DNA from: an uncultured Burkholderiales bacterium
GTDB taxonomy: Bacteria; Pseudomonadota; Gammaproteobacteria; Burkholderiales; Burkholderiaceae_C
Length of the DNA: 10,155 nt
Assembly: GCA_943908475.1 (NCBI GenBank)
Contig: CALTTG010000064.1
Coordinates: 1 to 10,155, forward strand
Direction of reading: 5' to 3'
Every line of letters starts with the position of its first letter. The stretch's first letter is position 1. The translations under genes and the position numbers were made by a program. A model generated the notes under the pieces. That model was not told the origin of the DNA. It ran no database searches and saw nothing but the letters and a program-made list of their open reading frames with translations. Positions 1 to 10,155 of this stretch are shown here, one piece after another.

Positions 1-214
1 ACACCAGGTCGTTGAAGTCCGGGATGATGTTGTTGACCGGGCAGCCGTTGTTGCAAAACGGGGTGCCGCAGTCCATGCAGCGAGCGCCCTGGACCTTGGC
101 CTCTTCAGGCTTCAGACCAATGACAAATTCCTTGTAGTTCTTGACGCGCTTTTCGACGGCTTCGTAGCCTTCTTCCAGACGCTCAAATTCCAGAAAGCCA
201 GTGACTTTTCCCAT
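1..214 (-). CDS. gltD: Glutamate synthase small subunit (partial, N-terminus only)
   Basis: This is the 5' end of the gene for the small (beta) subunit of NADPH-dependent glutamate synthase. The subunit takes electrons from NADPH through FAD and passes them by Fe-S clusters to GltB. Only the first 71 codons are present, because the window starts inside the gene. The visible protein begins MGKVTGFLEFERLEEGYEAV and carries four cysteines at residues 46, 49, 54 and 58 (CMDCGTPFCNNGCP). This is the typical N-terminal low-potential 4Fe-4S ligand pattern of GltD and its relatives. The start at 214 is supported by a GGAG Shine-Dalgarno six bases upstream (complement of 221-224). The gene follows gltB on the same strand after 21 bases, so the two are almost certainly co-transcribed. 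The FAD and NADPH Rossmann domains lie outside the window. The related PreT and NADPH-dependent oxidoreductases share the cysteine motif, but the gltB neighbour settles the call. Confidence 0.96.
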   Translation of the reverse strand, partial: MGKVTGFLEFERLEEGYEAVEKRVKNYKEFVIGLKPEEAKVQGARCMDCGTPFCNNGCPVNNIIPDFNDLV

Positions 215-235
215 TTCAAACTCCTAAGGTCCGGA

Positions 236-4993
<4,758 letters not shown>

Positions 4994-5038
4994 GTGGGCG
5001 CTCCAGTGTGGGGATGAAACGACAAAAATGGACGGTGG

Positions 5039-5067
5039 AGGATACTGCGACTCCCCCGGAGGATCAA
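5039..5067 (-). promoter_or_regulatory. Predicted sigma-70 promoter of gltBD
   Basis: On the minus strand a -35-like TTGATC (complement of 5062-5067) is followed by exactly 17 bases and a -10-like TATCCT (complement of 5039-5044). Each hexamer matches the sigma-70 consensus at four of six positions. Transcription would start near 5032, leaving a leader of about 39 nt before the gltB ATG at 4993. The spacer contains a small CTCC/GGAG inverted repeat (5051-5061). The call rests on motif and position only. Confidence 0.55.
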
Positions 5068-5079
5068 GCGAAATAAAAG

Positions 5080-5092
5080 AGGGTCTGACCCT
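5080..5092. repeat. Perfect 13-bp palindrome next to the RAYT gene and gltB promoter
   Basis: AGGGTCTGACCCT is a perfect inverted repeat around a single central base (5086). A related sequence, TAGGGACAGA (5130-5139), lies inverted about 37 bases away, at the very end of the transposase gene. TCTGACCCTA (5084-5093) could pair with it over ten positions with one A-A mismatch. Read on the minus strand, the palindrome is followed by a T-rich run (CTTTTATTT), so it may also act as a weak terminator between the transposase gene and the gltB promoter. Palindromes of this general kind accompany REP-associated transposases. Whether this one is their substrate is inference. Confidence 0.6.
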
Positions 5093-5138
5093 AATTAATG
5101 ACCCAGAACATTCCACTCGATTTCAAAATAGGGACAGA

Positions 5139-5873
5139 TCAATCCGCCGAGGAGTCGGTCTGCCGCTTGGGTGGACGCCCTCTGCGCGCTGGCGTCAGCC
5201 GCCGAACCACCCCGCCCTGCGGCACCATGGCCTTGCGCAGGCCGGCCTGAAAGGCCTCGTCACCCAATGCCCAACCGGCGCTGGAGGCCTTGGACAGGGT
5301 GACCACCTGCTGCGCCGACAGGCCTTCGGTCAGTTGGGCGCGCCAAGCCGCTTCACGGTCGAAGGGCGTGTTGCCCAGCGACCAGAACAAGGCGTGATCG
5401 GTGACCAGGGCGTCGGTGCGCCGCCCCAGGTGATGCGCCAGACTGCTGAGAATTTCTGGCACATCGTGTGTGGGGTCGGGCACCAATCCGGCGCGCGCTG
5501 CATGACCTTCGATGAAGGCCATGGCTTGCAGCAAATAACGTGCCGGGTCGATGACCGACGCCCGAAAGCGCCCGGCCCACAAACTGCCCTGACGGGCATG
5601 GCGTTTGTTGTAGCCCGCCACATAGCGGCGGCCCACGGCCTGCACGAAGCGGCCCAGGTCACCGGGGTGCGAGGGCGTGACCAGAAGATGGAAGTGGTCG
5701 TCCAGCAGCACATAGGCGTGCACGGCCACCCGGTGCGCCCGCGAAGCGTCCAGCAGCGCCGCCCAGAGCGCGGTTCGGTCTTGCGCATCCCGCGTCAAGG
5801 CGGTGTCGGCCATCACCCGCTGCACGAGCAGATGGGGCAATCCGGCAATGTCGAGTCGGGGCAGTCGGGCCAT
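5139..5873 (-). CDS. REP-associated tyrosine transposase (Y1/HUH, RAYT type)
   Basis: This 244-residue protein belongs to the Y1 (IS200-like) HUH-endonuclease superfamily, which cuts single-stranded DNA hairpins and forms a phosphotyrosine link. It starts MARLPRLDIAGLPHLLVQRV, the usual opening of RAYT proteins. The HUH motif is H60-F61-H62 in DDHFHLLVTP, and the catalytic tyrosine is probably Tyr84 in RRYVAGYNKRH. After it come the family's LWAGRFRAS segment and a C-terminal RRGRPPKRQ resembling an AT-hook. The usual G-N-N-R after QR is replaced by VMAD, and the usual RWSS region is altered. The catalytic residues are present, so activity is possible. No clear Shine-Dalgarno precedes the ATG at 5873, which I chose by homology. 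An in-frame extension to 6050 is improbable. The gene is co-directional with gltB and divergent from the desaturase operon. RAYTs are usually single-copy, host-maintained genes linked to REP palindromes rather than classical insertion sequences. Confidence 0.88.
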   Translation of the reverse strand: MARLPRLDIAGLPHLLVQRVMADTALTRDAQDRTALWAALLDASRAHRVAVHAYVLLDDHFHLLVTPSHPGDLGRFVQAVGRRYVAGYNKRHARQGSLWAGRFRASVIDPARYLLQAMAFIEGHAARAGLVPDPTHDVPEILSSLAHHLGRRTDALVTDHALFWSLGNTPFDREAAWRAQLTEGLSAQQVVTLSKASSAGWALGDEAFQAGLRKAMVPQGGVVRRLTPARRGRPPKRQTDSSAD

Positions 5874-6101
5874 GGGTGCAGCATGTTGCCTCGGCCAGGC
5901 CTTGTCGAGGCTTTGGAACGCCCCTTGTTCAGGGGGGAACCCTGTGTTTTGCAGGGCTAGACCCGATGCCCCCCATTGGGGTGGGCGCGTACGCTTGGTA
6001 TGTCGACGAGAGCCCAACAGGGTGGCGGGGGCTTGATCAAGGTCAGCCACCGCTCAAGCCCAGGCGGGAAGATGTCGAAATTTGAAGTTCTGGAGACCCG
6101 A
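5874..6101. other. Divergent intergenic region rich in inverted repeats
   Basis: This 228-base stretch separates the RAYT gene (minus) from the reductase gene (plus) and must hold both promoters. It contains several small inverted repeats: CCTCG/CGAGG (5889-5893 and 5906-5910); GAAC-N7-GTTC (5916-5930); CCCC/GGGG (5921-5924 and 5932-5935); CCCTG/CAGGG (5940-5944 and 5952-5956); and a nested pair, GGTGGC/GCCACC (6021-6026 and 6046-6051) enclosing CTTGATCAAG (6032-6041). A weak plus-strand sigma-70 candidate is TTGGGG (5976-5981), 17 bases, TATGTC (5999-6004). None of these is assigned with confidence. I see no gene here. Confidence 0.5.
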
Positions 6102-7232
6102 ATGCCCTCAACCACCTCAACCCCCGCGGCCGTCACGGCCACCCGACGCGTCGCTTCGCTGCTGACGCAACTGGGGGTGAGCGAACACGCTTTTGATGAC
6201 ACCCTGGGGCTGATCAATCCCCTGCTGACGGTGCATCGTCTGCATGCCAAGGTGGTTCAGAAGATCCAAGAAACGCCCTCAGCCTGCAGCGTGGTTTTGC
6301 AAGCTGGCCCGGCCTTTGAAGGCCTGCAGCCCGGTCAATTCGTGATGATCGGTGTGGAAATCAATGGGGTGCGCCATCGCCGCGCCTATTCGCCCCGCAG
6401 CATCGACGGCCAGACCACCCGCTTTGCGATCACGGTTCAACGACAGCCCCACGGCAAGGTCTCCAACCACGTGCACGATCACCTGCACGAAGGCGATGTC
6501 ATCGAGATCGAGCCGGCCGGCGGCGAGTTCGTCCTGCCCAGCCGACTGCCTGCAGACGTGTTGTTGATGGCAGGTGGCAGTGGCATCACGCCCTGCATGT
6601 CGATGTTGGAGCACCTGCAACGCACCCAAGCCAACACCCGCGTGACGCTGGTGTACTTTGCACGCAGCGAGAAAGACCGCATCTTTTCGAAGCAGCTCTC
6701 GCAAATGGCCGCCCAGTGGAAGCAGTTGAACTATGTGCCGCTGGAAAGCAGCGTCAACACCGGCGTGGGCCACCCCCAGGGTGACACCTTGAATGCCGAG
6801 CTTCTGGACAGCGTGGCCCCCCAGTGGCGCGCGGTGCCCGCCTACTGCTGCGGCCCCGCCCCCTTGATGGATGCCGCCCGGGCGCTGTGGGCCCAACCTG
6901 GGATGGTGGGCAAGCTGCAGCTCGAAGCTTTCGGCGCCGCCAAACCTTCGGGGGACCCGAATGTGCGCCACCAGGTCAGCCTGTCGCGTCGCCAGGACCA
7001 GATCGCTTTCGCGTCGCCCGCCACCGAGACCTTGCTGGTCGCGGGCGAGCAAGCAGGCTTTGCGATCAAACATGGCTGCCGTCAGGGCATCTGCCACGAA
7101 TGCACGTGCCGCCTGAACCAAGGCGCCGTGAAAGACTTGACCACCGGCGAGACCCTGGCCGCGCAAGGCCAGACCATCCGCTTGTGCGTGACGGCCGCCT
7201 TGAGCGACGTCCAGCTCGAATCCTTGAATTGA
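6102..7232 (+). CDS. Flavin/2Fe-2S ferredoxin reductase, electron donor for desaturase (DesC-like)
   Basis: This is a 376-residue cytoplasmic oxidoreductase of the ferredoxin-NADP reductase superfamily with a C-terminal plant-type ferredoxin domain. The N-terminal ~45 residues are family-specific. The FAD domain carries R94-A95-Y96-S97. The NAD(P) domain carries GGSGITP (158-164) and CGPAPLM (250-256). The 2Fe-2S ligands are Cys326, Cys331, Cys334 and Cys362, in a CX4CX2C...C pattern. This architecture matches the reductases encoded beside DesB-type acyl-CoA desaturases in Pseudomonas (DesC). The expected role is to move electrons from NAD(P)H through FAD and the cluster to the di-iron desaturases encoded next. 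The start at 6102 is chosen because GGAG (6092-6095) lies six bases upstream. ATG 6072 has only a poorly spaced GGGA, and 5976 has no ribosome site. The downstream desaturase begins 28 bases after the stop. Other Rieske or hydroxylase reductases look similar, so the partner assignment rests on the neighbours. Confidence 0.9.
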   Translation: MPSTTSTPAAVTATRRVASLLTQLGVSEHAFDDTLGLINPLLTVHRLHAKVVQKIQETPSACSVVLQAGPAFEGLQPGQFVMIGVEINGVRHRRAYSPRSIDGQTTRFAITVQRQPHGKVSNHVHDHLHEGDVIEIEPAGGEFVLPSRLPADVLLMAGGSGITPCMSMLEHLQRTQANTRVTLVYFARSEKDRIFSKQLSQMAAQWKQLNYVPLESSVNTGVGHPQGDTLNAELLDSVAPQWRAVPAYCCGPAPLMDAARALWAQPGMVGKLQLEAFGAAKPSGDPNVRHQVSLSRRQDQIAFASPATETLLVAGEQAGFAIKHGCRQGICHECTCRLNQGAVKDLTTGETLAAQGQTIRLCVTAALSDVQLESLN

Positions 7233-7260
7233 ATTTGAATCACCATCGGAAGCACACATC

Positions 7261-8415
7261 ATGAGCAGCAAGACGATCACCGTCGGTCCTCGCAGCATGG
7301 AAGAGATGGCGGCCTTCGAGCGCGACATCACCGCCATTCGCGAGGACGTGGTCCGCAAAGTCGGCGATGAAGATGCCCGCTACATCCGCAAAATCCTCCT
7401 GACCGTGCGGGTGCTGGAAACCACCGGCCGCGGGCTGTTGATGTTCGGCTGGTTCCCGCCCACTTGGCTGCTGGGCAGCTTCTTGCTGGGCATCAGCAAG
7501 ATCATCGACAACATGGAGCTGGGCCACAACGTGATGCACGGTCAGTTCAACTTCATGAACGACCCGCGCTTCCAGGGCGACACCTTCGAGTGGGACAACA
7601 CCTGCCCGAAGGAAGGCTGGCGTCACACCCACAATTTCGAGCACCACACCTACACCAACGTGATCGGCAAAGACCGGGACTTTGGCTACGGCATGCTGCG
7701 CCTGTCGAACGACCTGAGCTGGCGCTGGTTCTACCACCCGATCCAGTTCTTCTACATGCTGCTGCTGGCCTTCTTCTTTGAATGGTTCGTGGCCCTGCAT
7801 GAGATCAAGACCGACAAGATCTTTGCCGGCAAGCTCACCATGAAGGACGTGGCCTACGAATGGGGCCGCATCAAAAAGAAGATGGGCCGTCAGGTCAAGA
7901 AGGACTACATCGTGTGGCCGCTGGTGGCTGCCGTGGTGGCCCTGCCCTTTGGGGCCTCGGTGGATGCGGCCTTGTCGGTCATGGCCGGCAACTTCGTGGG
8001 CAACATCATTCGCAACCTGTGGGCCTGGGCCATCATTTTCTGCGGCCACTTCACCGATGACATCTACACCTTCGACCGCAAGTCGATCGAAGGCGAGACC
8101 CGCGGCCAGTGGTACCTGCGTCAAGTGCTGGGCTCCAGCAACATCAAGGGCAGCAAGTTGATGCACCTGCTGAGCGGCAACCTCAGCCACCAAGTGGAGC
8201 ACCACCTGTTCCCGGACATCCCGGCCAACCGTTATGCCGAGATCGCTCCCCGGGTTCAGGCCGTCTGCCGCCAGTACAACGTGCCTTACAACACCGGCTA
8301 TTTCATCCCCCAGCTGCTGACGGTGATGAAGCGCGTGGCACGCTACAGCCTGCCCGGCGGCCCCCAAAAGGCCCAAGCCATCGAAGTCGATTCGATGTTG
8401 CCCGAAAAGGCTTGA
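7261..8415 (+). CDS. Membrane fatty acid (acyl-CoA/acyl-lipid) desaturase, DesB-like
   Basis: This 384-residue integral membrane di-iron desaturase is expected to introduce a cis double bond, likely delta-9, into saturated acyl chains using O2 and electrons from the preceding reductase. All three histidine boxes are intact: H89-N-V-M-H93, H124-N-F-E-H128-H129 and H310-Q-V-E-H314-H315. An extra conserved histidine, H263, lies in CGHFTD. Hydrophobic segments run at about 59-82, 160-180, 218-236 and 243-262. This fits the usual topology, with the boxes on the cytoplasmic face. The length is normal for the family. The ATG at 7261 has GGAAG (7248-7252) eight bases upstream. The gene lies second in a three-gene operon, and a paralogue follows seven bases after the stop. 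Substrate and regiospecificity cannot be read from the sequence. I leave the symbol empty because two DesB-like paralogues are present. Confidence 0.92.
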   Translation: MSSKTITVGPRSMEEMAAFERDITAIREDVVRKVGDEDARYIRKILLTVRVLETTGRGLLMFGWFPPTWLLGSFLLGISKIIDNMELGHNVMHGQFNFMNDPRFQGDTFEWDNTCPKEGWRHTHNFEHHTYTNVIGKDRDFGYGMLRLSNDLSWRWFYHPIQFFYMLLLAFFFEWFVALHEIKTDKIFAGKLTMKDVAYEWGRIKKKMGRQVKKDYIVWPLVAAVVALPFGASVDAALSVMAGNFVGNIIRNLWAWAIIFCGHFTDDIYTFDRKSIEGETRGQWYLRQVLGSSNIKGSKLMHLLSGNLSHQVEHHLFPDIPANRYAEIAPRVQAVCRQYNVPYNTGYFIPQLLTVMKRVARYSLPGGPQKAQAIEVDSMLPEKA

Positions 8416-8422
8416 TGACGTG

Positions 8423-9586
8423 ATGGCGGGGCCCGCCCCCCTCACCCCCGGCCCTCGCTCGCCCGACGAGTTCCAGCAATTTGCGCAGGAACTCGACGCG
8501 GTGCGCGAGGGCATTCGCCTTCAATTGGGTGAAGCCGATGCGCGCTACGTCCGCCGCCTGCTGTGGACGGTGCGCGGCCTGGAGGCCTTCGGGCGTGCCG
8601 CACTGGTGACCGCGCCTGCCCTGTGGCCGACGTTTGGGCTCGCCTGGGCCGTTGGGGTCGGCGCGCTGGCGCTCTCCAAGTGCCTGGAAAACATGGAACT
8701 GGCCCACAACGTGATGCATGGGCAGTACGAGTGGCTCCACGACCCGCGCTTCGAAGGCAAAACCTACGAATGGGACAACGCGTGTTCGAAGGAGCATTGG
8801 CGCGCCTTTCACAACCACCTGCACCACCAGTACACCAATGTGCAGGGGCTGGACCGTGACTTTGGCTATGGCTTCCTGAGGCTGTCGGACGACACGCCCT
8901 GGGAGCGCCGTTACCTGACCCAGGCCTTGTATGCGCCGGTGGTGGGCTTGCTGTTTGAATGGGCCTTTGCCATTCACCACCTGGCCTTCGAGCAACTGCG
9001 CCATGACCGTGAGGCTGCGCAGGCCCGCATTCGCGCGCTGTGGCCTGTGGCTCGGGACAAGATGCTGTTCCAGCTCCGCAAGGACTACTTGTGGTGGCCC
9101 CTGTTGGCCGCGTTGCTGGGCCTCGTGGTGGGCGGGGTGTCTCAGGCCCTGTGGGCGGGCCTGATGGCCTTGGCAGGCCTGGCGGCCGCGAACTTGATTC
9201 GTAACTTCTGGTCGTTCGTGGTGATTTTTTGCGGCCATTTCACCGACCAGGTTCACACCTTCCCGGCCGAGCACGTCGCACACGAGAGCAAGGGCCAGTG
9301 GTACCTGCGGCAATGCCTGGGTTCGGCCAACATCCGTGGAGGCTGGTGGTTTCACGTGCTGACGGGCAACCTCAGCCACCAGATCGAGCACCACCTGTTC
9401 CCCGACATTCCGGCTCGGCGGTATGCCGAAATGGCCCCCCAGGTGCAAGCCATCTGTGAGCGCCACGGCGTGCCCTATCACACCGGCTCGTTCACCCGGC
9501 AATTGGCCTCGGTGGTGTGGCGGGTGTGGCGACACGCCTTCCCGGGCGGGCAGCGCACGCTCAGCGAGCTGCCTTCCGCCAAGTGA
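8423..9586 (+). CDS. Second membrane fatty acid desaturase, paralogue of the preceding gene
   Basis: This 387-residue membrane desaturase is of the same family as its upstream neighbour. The histidine boxes are intact: H95-N-V-M-H99, H130-N-H-L-H134-H135 and H319-Q-I-E-H323-H324, with H272 in CGHFTD. By hand alignment, residues 90-157 match residues 84-151 of the upstream desaturase at 47 of 68 positions. Similarity is lower in the N-terminus and in the stretch before the third box, so the pair looks like an old tandem duplication. Box 2 differs (HNHLHHQYTN here, HNFEHHTYTN upstream). The first hydrophobic region is a little longer (about 60-88). The start is uncertain: GTG 8420 and ATG 8423 are adjacent and in frame. 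AAAAGG (8405-8410) is nine bases before GTG and twelve before ATG. The start lies within a few bases of the upstream stop (8413-8415), suggesting translational coupling. A strong terminator follows. Confidence 0.91.
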   Translation: MAGPAPLTPGPRSPDEFQQFAQELDAVREGIRLQLGEADARYVRRLLWTVRGLEAFGRAALVTAPALWPTFGLAWAVGVGALALSKCLENMELAHNVMHGQYEWLHDPRFEGKTYEWDNACSKEHWRAFHNHLHHQYTNVQGLDRDFGYGFLRLSDDTPWERRYLTQALYAPVVGLLFEWAFAIHHLAFEQLRHDREAAQARIRALWPVARDKMLFQLRKDYLWWPLLAALLGLVVGGVSQALWAGLMALAGLAAANLIRNFWSFVVIFCGHFTDQVHTFPAEHVAHESKGQWYLRQCLGSANIRGGWWFHVLTGNLSHQIEHHLFPDIPARRYAEMAPQVQAICERHGVPYHTGSFTRQLASVVWRVWRHAFPGGQRTLSELPSAK

Positions 9587-9591
9587 GACTG

Positions 9592-9614
9592 GCCCGGCTC
9601 TGCCGGGCTTTTTT
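9592..9614 (+). terminator. Rho-independent terminator of the desaturase operon
   Basis: GCCCGGC (9592-9598) and GCCGGGC (9602-9608) form a perfect seven-base-pair GC stem around the triloop TCT, followed at once by six T residues (9609-9614). It begins six bases after the stop codon of the second desaturase. It closes the three-gene operon and separates it from flhD. Confidence 0.93.
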
Positions 9615-9827
9615 CTGGGCGGACTTTCCCCCGTTTTGAACCGAACCAAAACCCGTTTGTCAGGTTTTTTCTGACACGACGCTCAGCAGCCGTCCGACGC
9701 GCCTTACAGCGTGCAACCTATTCAGAAATTGAAGGGGGCCGCCAACAATTCATCCCATGCAGCGACAACACATTCCACGCTGCAAAAGCCAAGCAAAACG
9801 TCCACCGTCTTCCGCAAGGAGCCTGCC
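9615..9827 (+). promoter_or_regulatory. flhD upstream region with a TGTCAG/CTGACA inverted repeat
   Basis: This 213-base non-coding stretch lies between the terminator and flhD and must hold the flhD promoter and leader. It contains a perfect six-base inverted repeat, TGTCAG (9658-9663) and CTGACA (9671-9676), around GTTTTTT. It could be an operator or a hairpin. No T-run follows it on either strand, so it is not an ordinary terminator. I could not find a convincing -35/-10 pair. AAGGAG at 9816-9821 is the flhD ribosome site. Confidence 0.45.
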
Positions 9828-10148
9828 ATGACCGCCGATCAAATCCTGATGGAAATCCGTGAAGCCAATCTGTCCTACCTGATGCTGGCCCAGAGCCTGG
9901 TGCGGGCCGACCGCGAGCAAGCGCTGTTCCGCCTGGGCATTTCGGAAGACACCGCGGACCTGATCGACGCGCTGACACCCGCCCAGATCATGCGCATTTC
10001 GGCGAGCAACACGCTGCTGTGCCGCATGCGGGTGGACGACGACCTGGTGTGGACGCTGCTGACCAACCACGGCAAGGGTGGCAACGACAGCGTGACCCGC
10101 CTGCACGCCAACATCCTGATGGCCGGTCGCCACCAAGAAGCCGCTTGA
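9828..10148 (+). CDS. flhD: Flagellar transcriptional regulator FlhD
   Basis: This small (106-residue) protein is FlhD, the partner of FlhC in the FlhD4C2 complex that activates class II flagellar promoters. The signature is clear: MEIREANLSYLMLAQ (8-22), ALFRLGIS (32-39), LTPAQIMRIS (49-58) and SNTLLCRMR (60-68). Cys65 falls at the same number as the cysteine that links the E. coli FlhD dimer by a disulfide. The protein is about ten residues shorter than E. coli FlhD, mainly at the C-terminus, which is usual for Burkholderiales forms. The start at 9828 has a near-perfect AAGGAG six bases upstream. An in-frame GTG at 9711 would add 39 residues with no family similarity. FlhD does not bind DNA well alone. 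flhC is expected next but lies beyond the window, which ends seven bases after the stop codon. Confidence 0.95.
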   Translation: MTADQILMEIREANLSYLMLAQSLVRADREQALFRLGISEDTADLIDALTPAQIMRISASNTLLCRMRVDDDLVWTLLTNHGKGGNDSVTRLHANILMAGRHQEAA

Positions 10149-10155
10149 GCCCGCC

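Noticed and set aside
5051..5061. Small CTCC/GGAG inverted repeat within the gltB promoter spacer as a possible operator.
   Set aside because: A four-base arm in GC-rich DNA is expected by chance. I mention it only in the promoter entry.
4994..5116. A 41-residue N-terminal extension of GltB starting at 5116.
   Set aside because: It has no Shine-Dalgarno, lacks family similarity, and runs through the predicted -35/-10 promoter. ATG 4993 has GGAG at seven bases.
5874..6050. A 59-residue extension of the RAYT protein starting at 6050.
   Set aside because: The family normally begins at the MARLPRL segment. The extension is unrelated and overlaps the inverted-repeat region and the divergent promoter area.
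5976..6101. N-terminal extensions of the reductase starting at 5976 or 6072.
   Set aside because: Neither has a well-spaced ribosome site, while ATG 6102 has GGAG at six bases.
6279..9649. Long minus-strand open frames opposite the reductase (6279-7358) and the two desaturases (7240-8514, 8303-9649).
   Set aside because: All three are in the same codon-register antisense phase as the real genes, and the gltB explanation applies. Their sequences show no domain, while the plus-strand proteins carry full motif sets.
9711..9827. A 39-residue extension of FlhD starting with GTG at 9711.
   Set aside because: It has no similarity to FlhD, and AAGGAG is ideally placed for ATG 9828, which gives the normal family length.

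Overview
The window looks like a chromosomal stretch from a GC-rich betaproteobacterium of the order Burkholderiales, plausibly the Comamonadaceae or a neighbouring family. This is inferred from high GC, the gltB-gltD order, a short FlhD-type regulator of about 106 residues, and a DesB/DesC-like desaturase locus. The exact genus cannot be read from the sequence.

Layout. On the minus strand, the right part of the window's first 5 kb holds gltB (236-4993, complete), followed 21 bases later by the first 71 codons of gltD (cut off by the window edge at base 1). Together they encode the NADPH-type glutamate synthase that works with glutamine synthetase in ammonia assimilation. A good sigma-70-like promoter sits just upstream of gltB (5039-5067). 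Next, on the same strand, is a single-domain HUH/Y1 transposase of the REP-associated (RAYT) type (5139-5873). A perfect 13-bp palindrome (5080-5092) lies between its stop codon and the gltB promoter.

From 6102 the plus strand carries a compact three-gene operon: a flavin/2Fe-2S oxidoreductase (DesC-like), a membrane fatty acid desaturase (DesB-like), and a second, paralogous membrane desaturase. The spacings are 28 bp and 7 bp, and a strong intrinsic terminator closes the operon (9592-9614). The reductase presumably passes NAD(P)H electrons to the di-iron centres of one or both desaturases, which would insert double bonds into acyl chains and so adjust membrane fluidity. The divergent intergenic region (5874-6101) is rich in small inverted repeats that could be regulatory.

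After the terminator and a 213-base non-coding leader comes flhD (9828-10148), half of the FlhDC master regulator of flagellar genes. flhC would be expected just past the right edge but is not in view.

No RNA gene, CRISPR array, prophage or composite mobile element was found. The most interesting items are the tandem desaturase pair sharing one reductase, the RAYT with its palindromes wedged next to the gltB promoter, and several unexplained inverted repeats upstream of the desaturase operon and of flhD. I did not find a clearly new biological system. Long open frames opposite gltB and the other genes are explained by codon bias.
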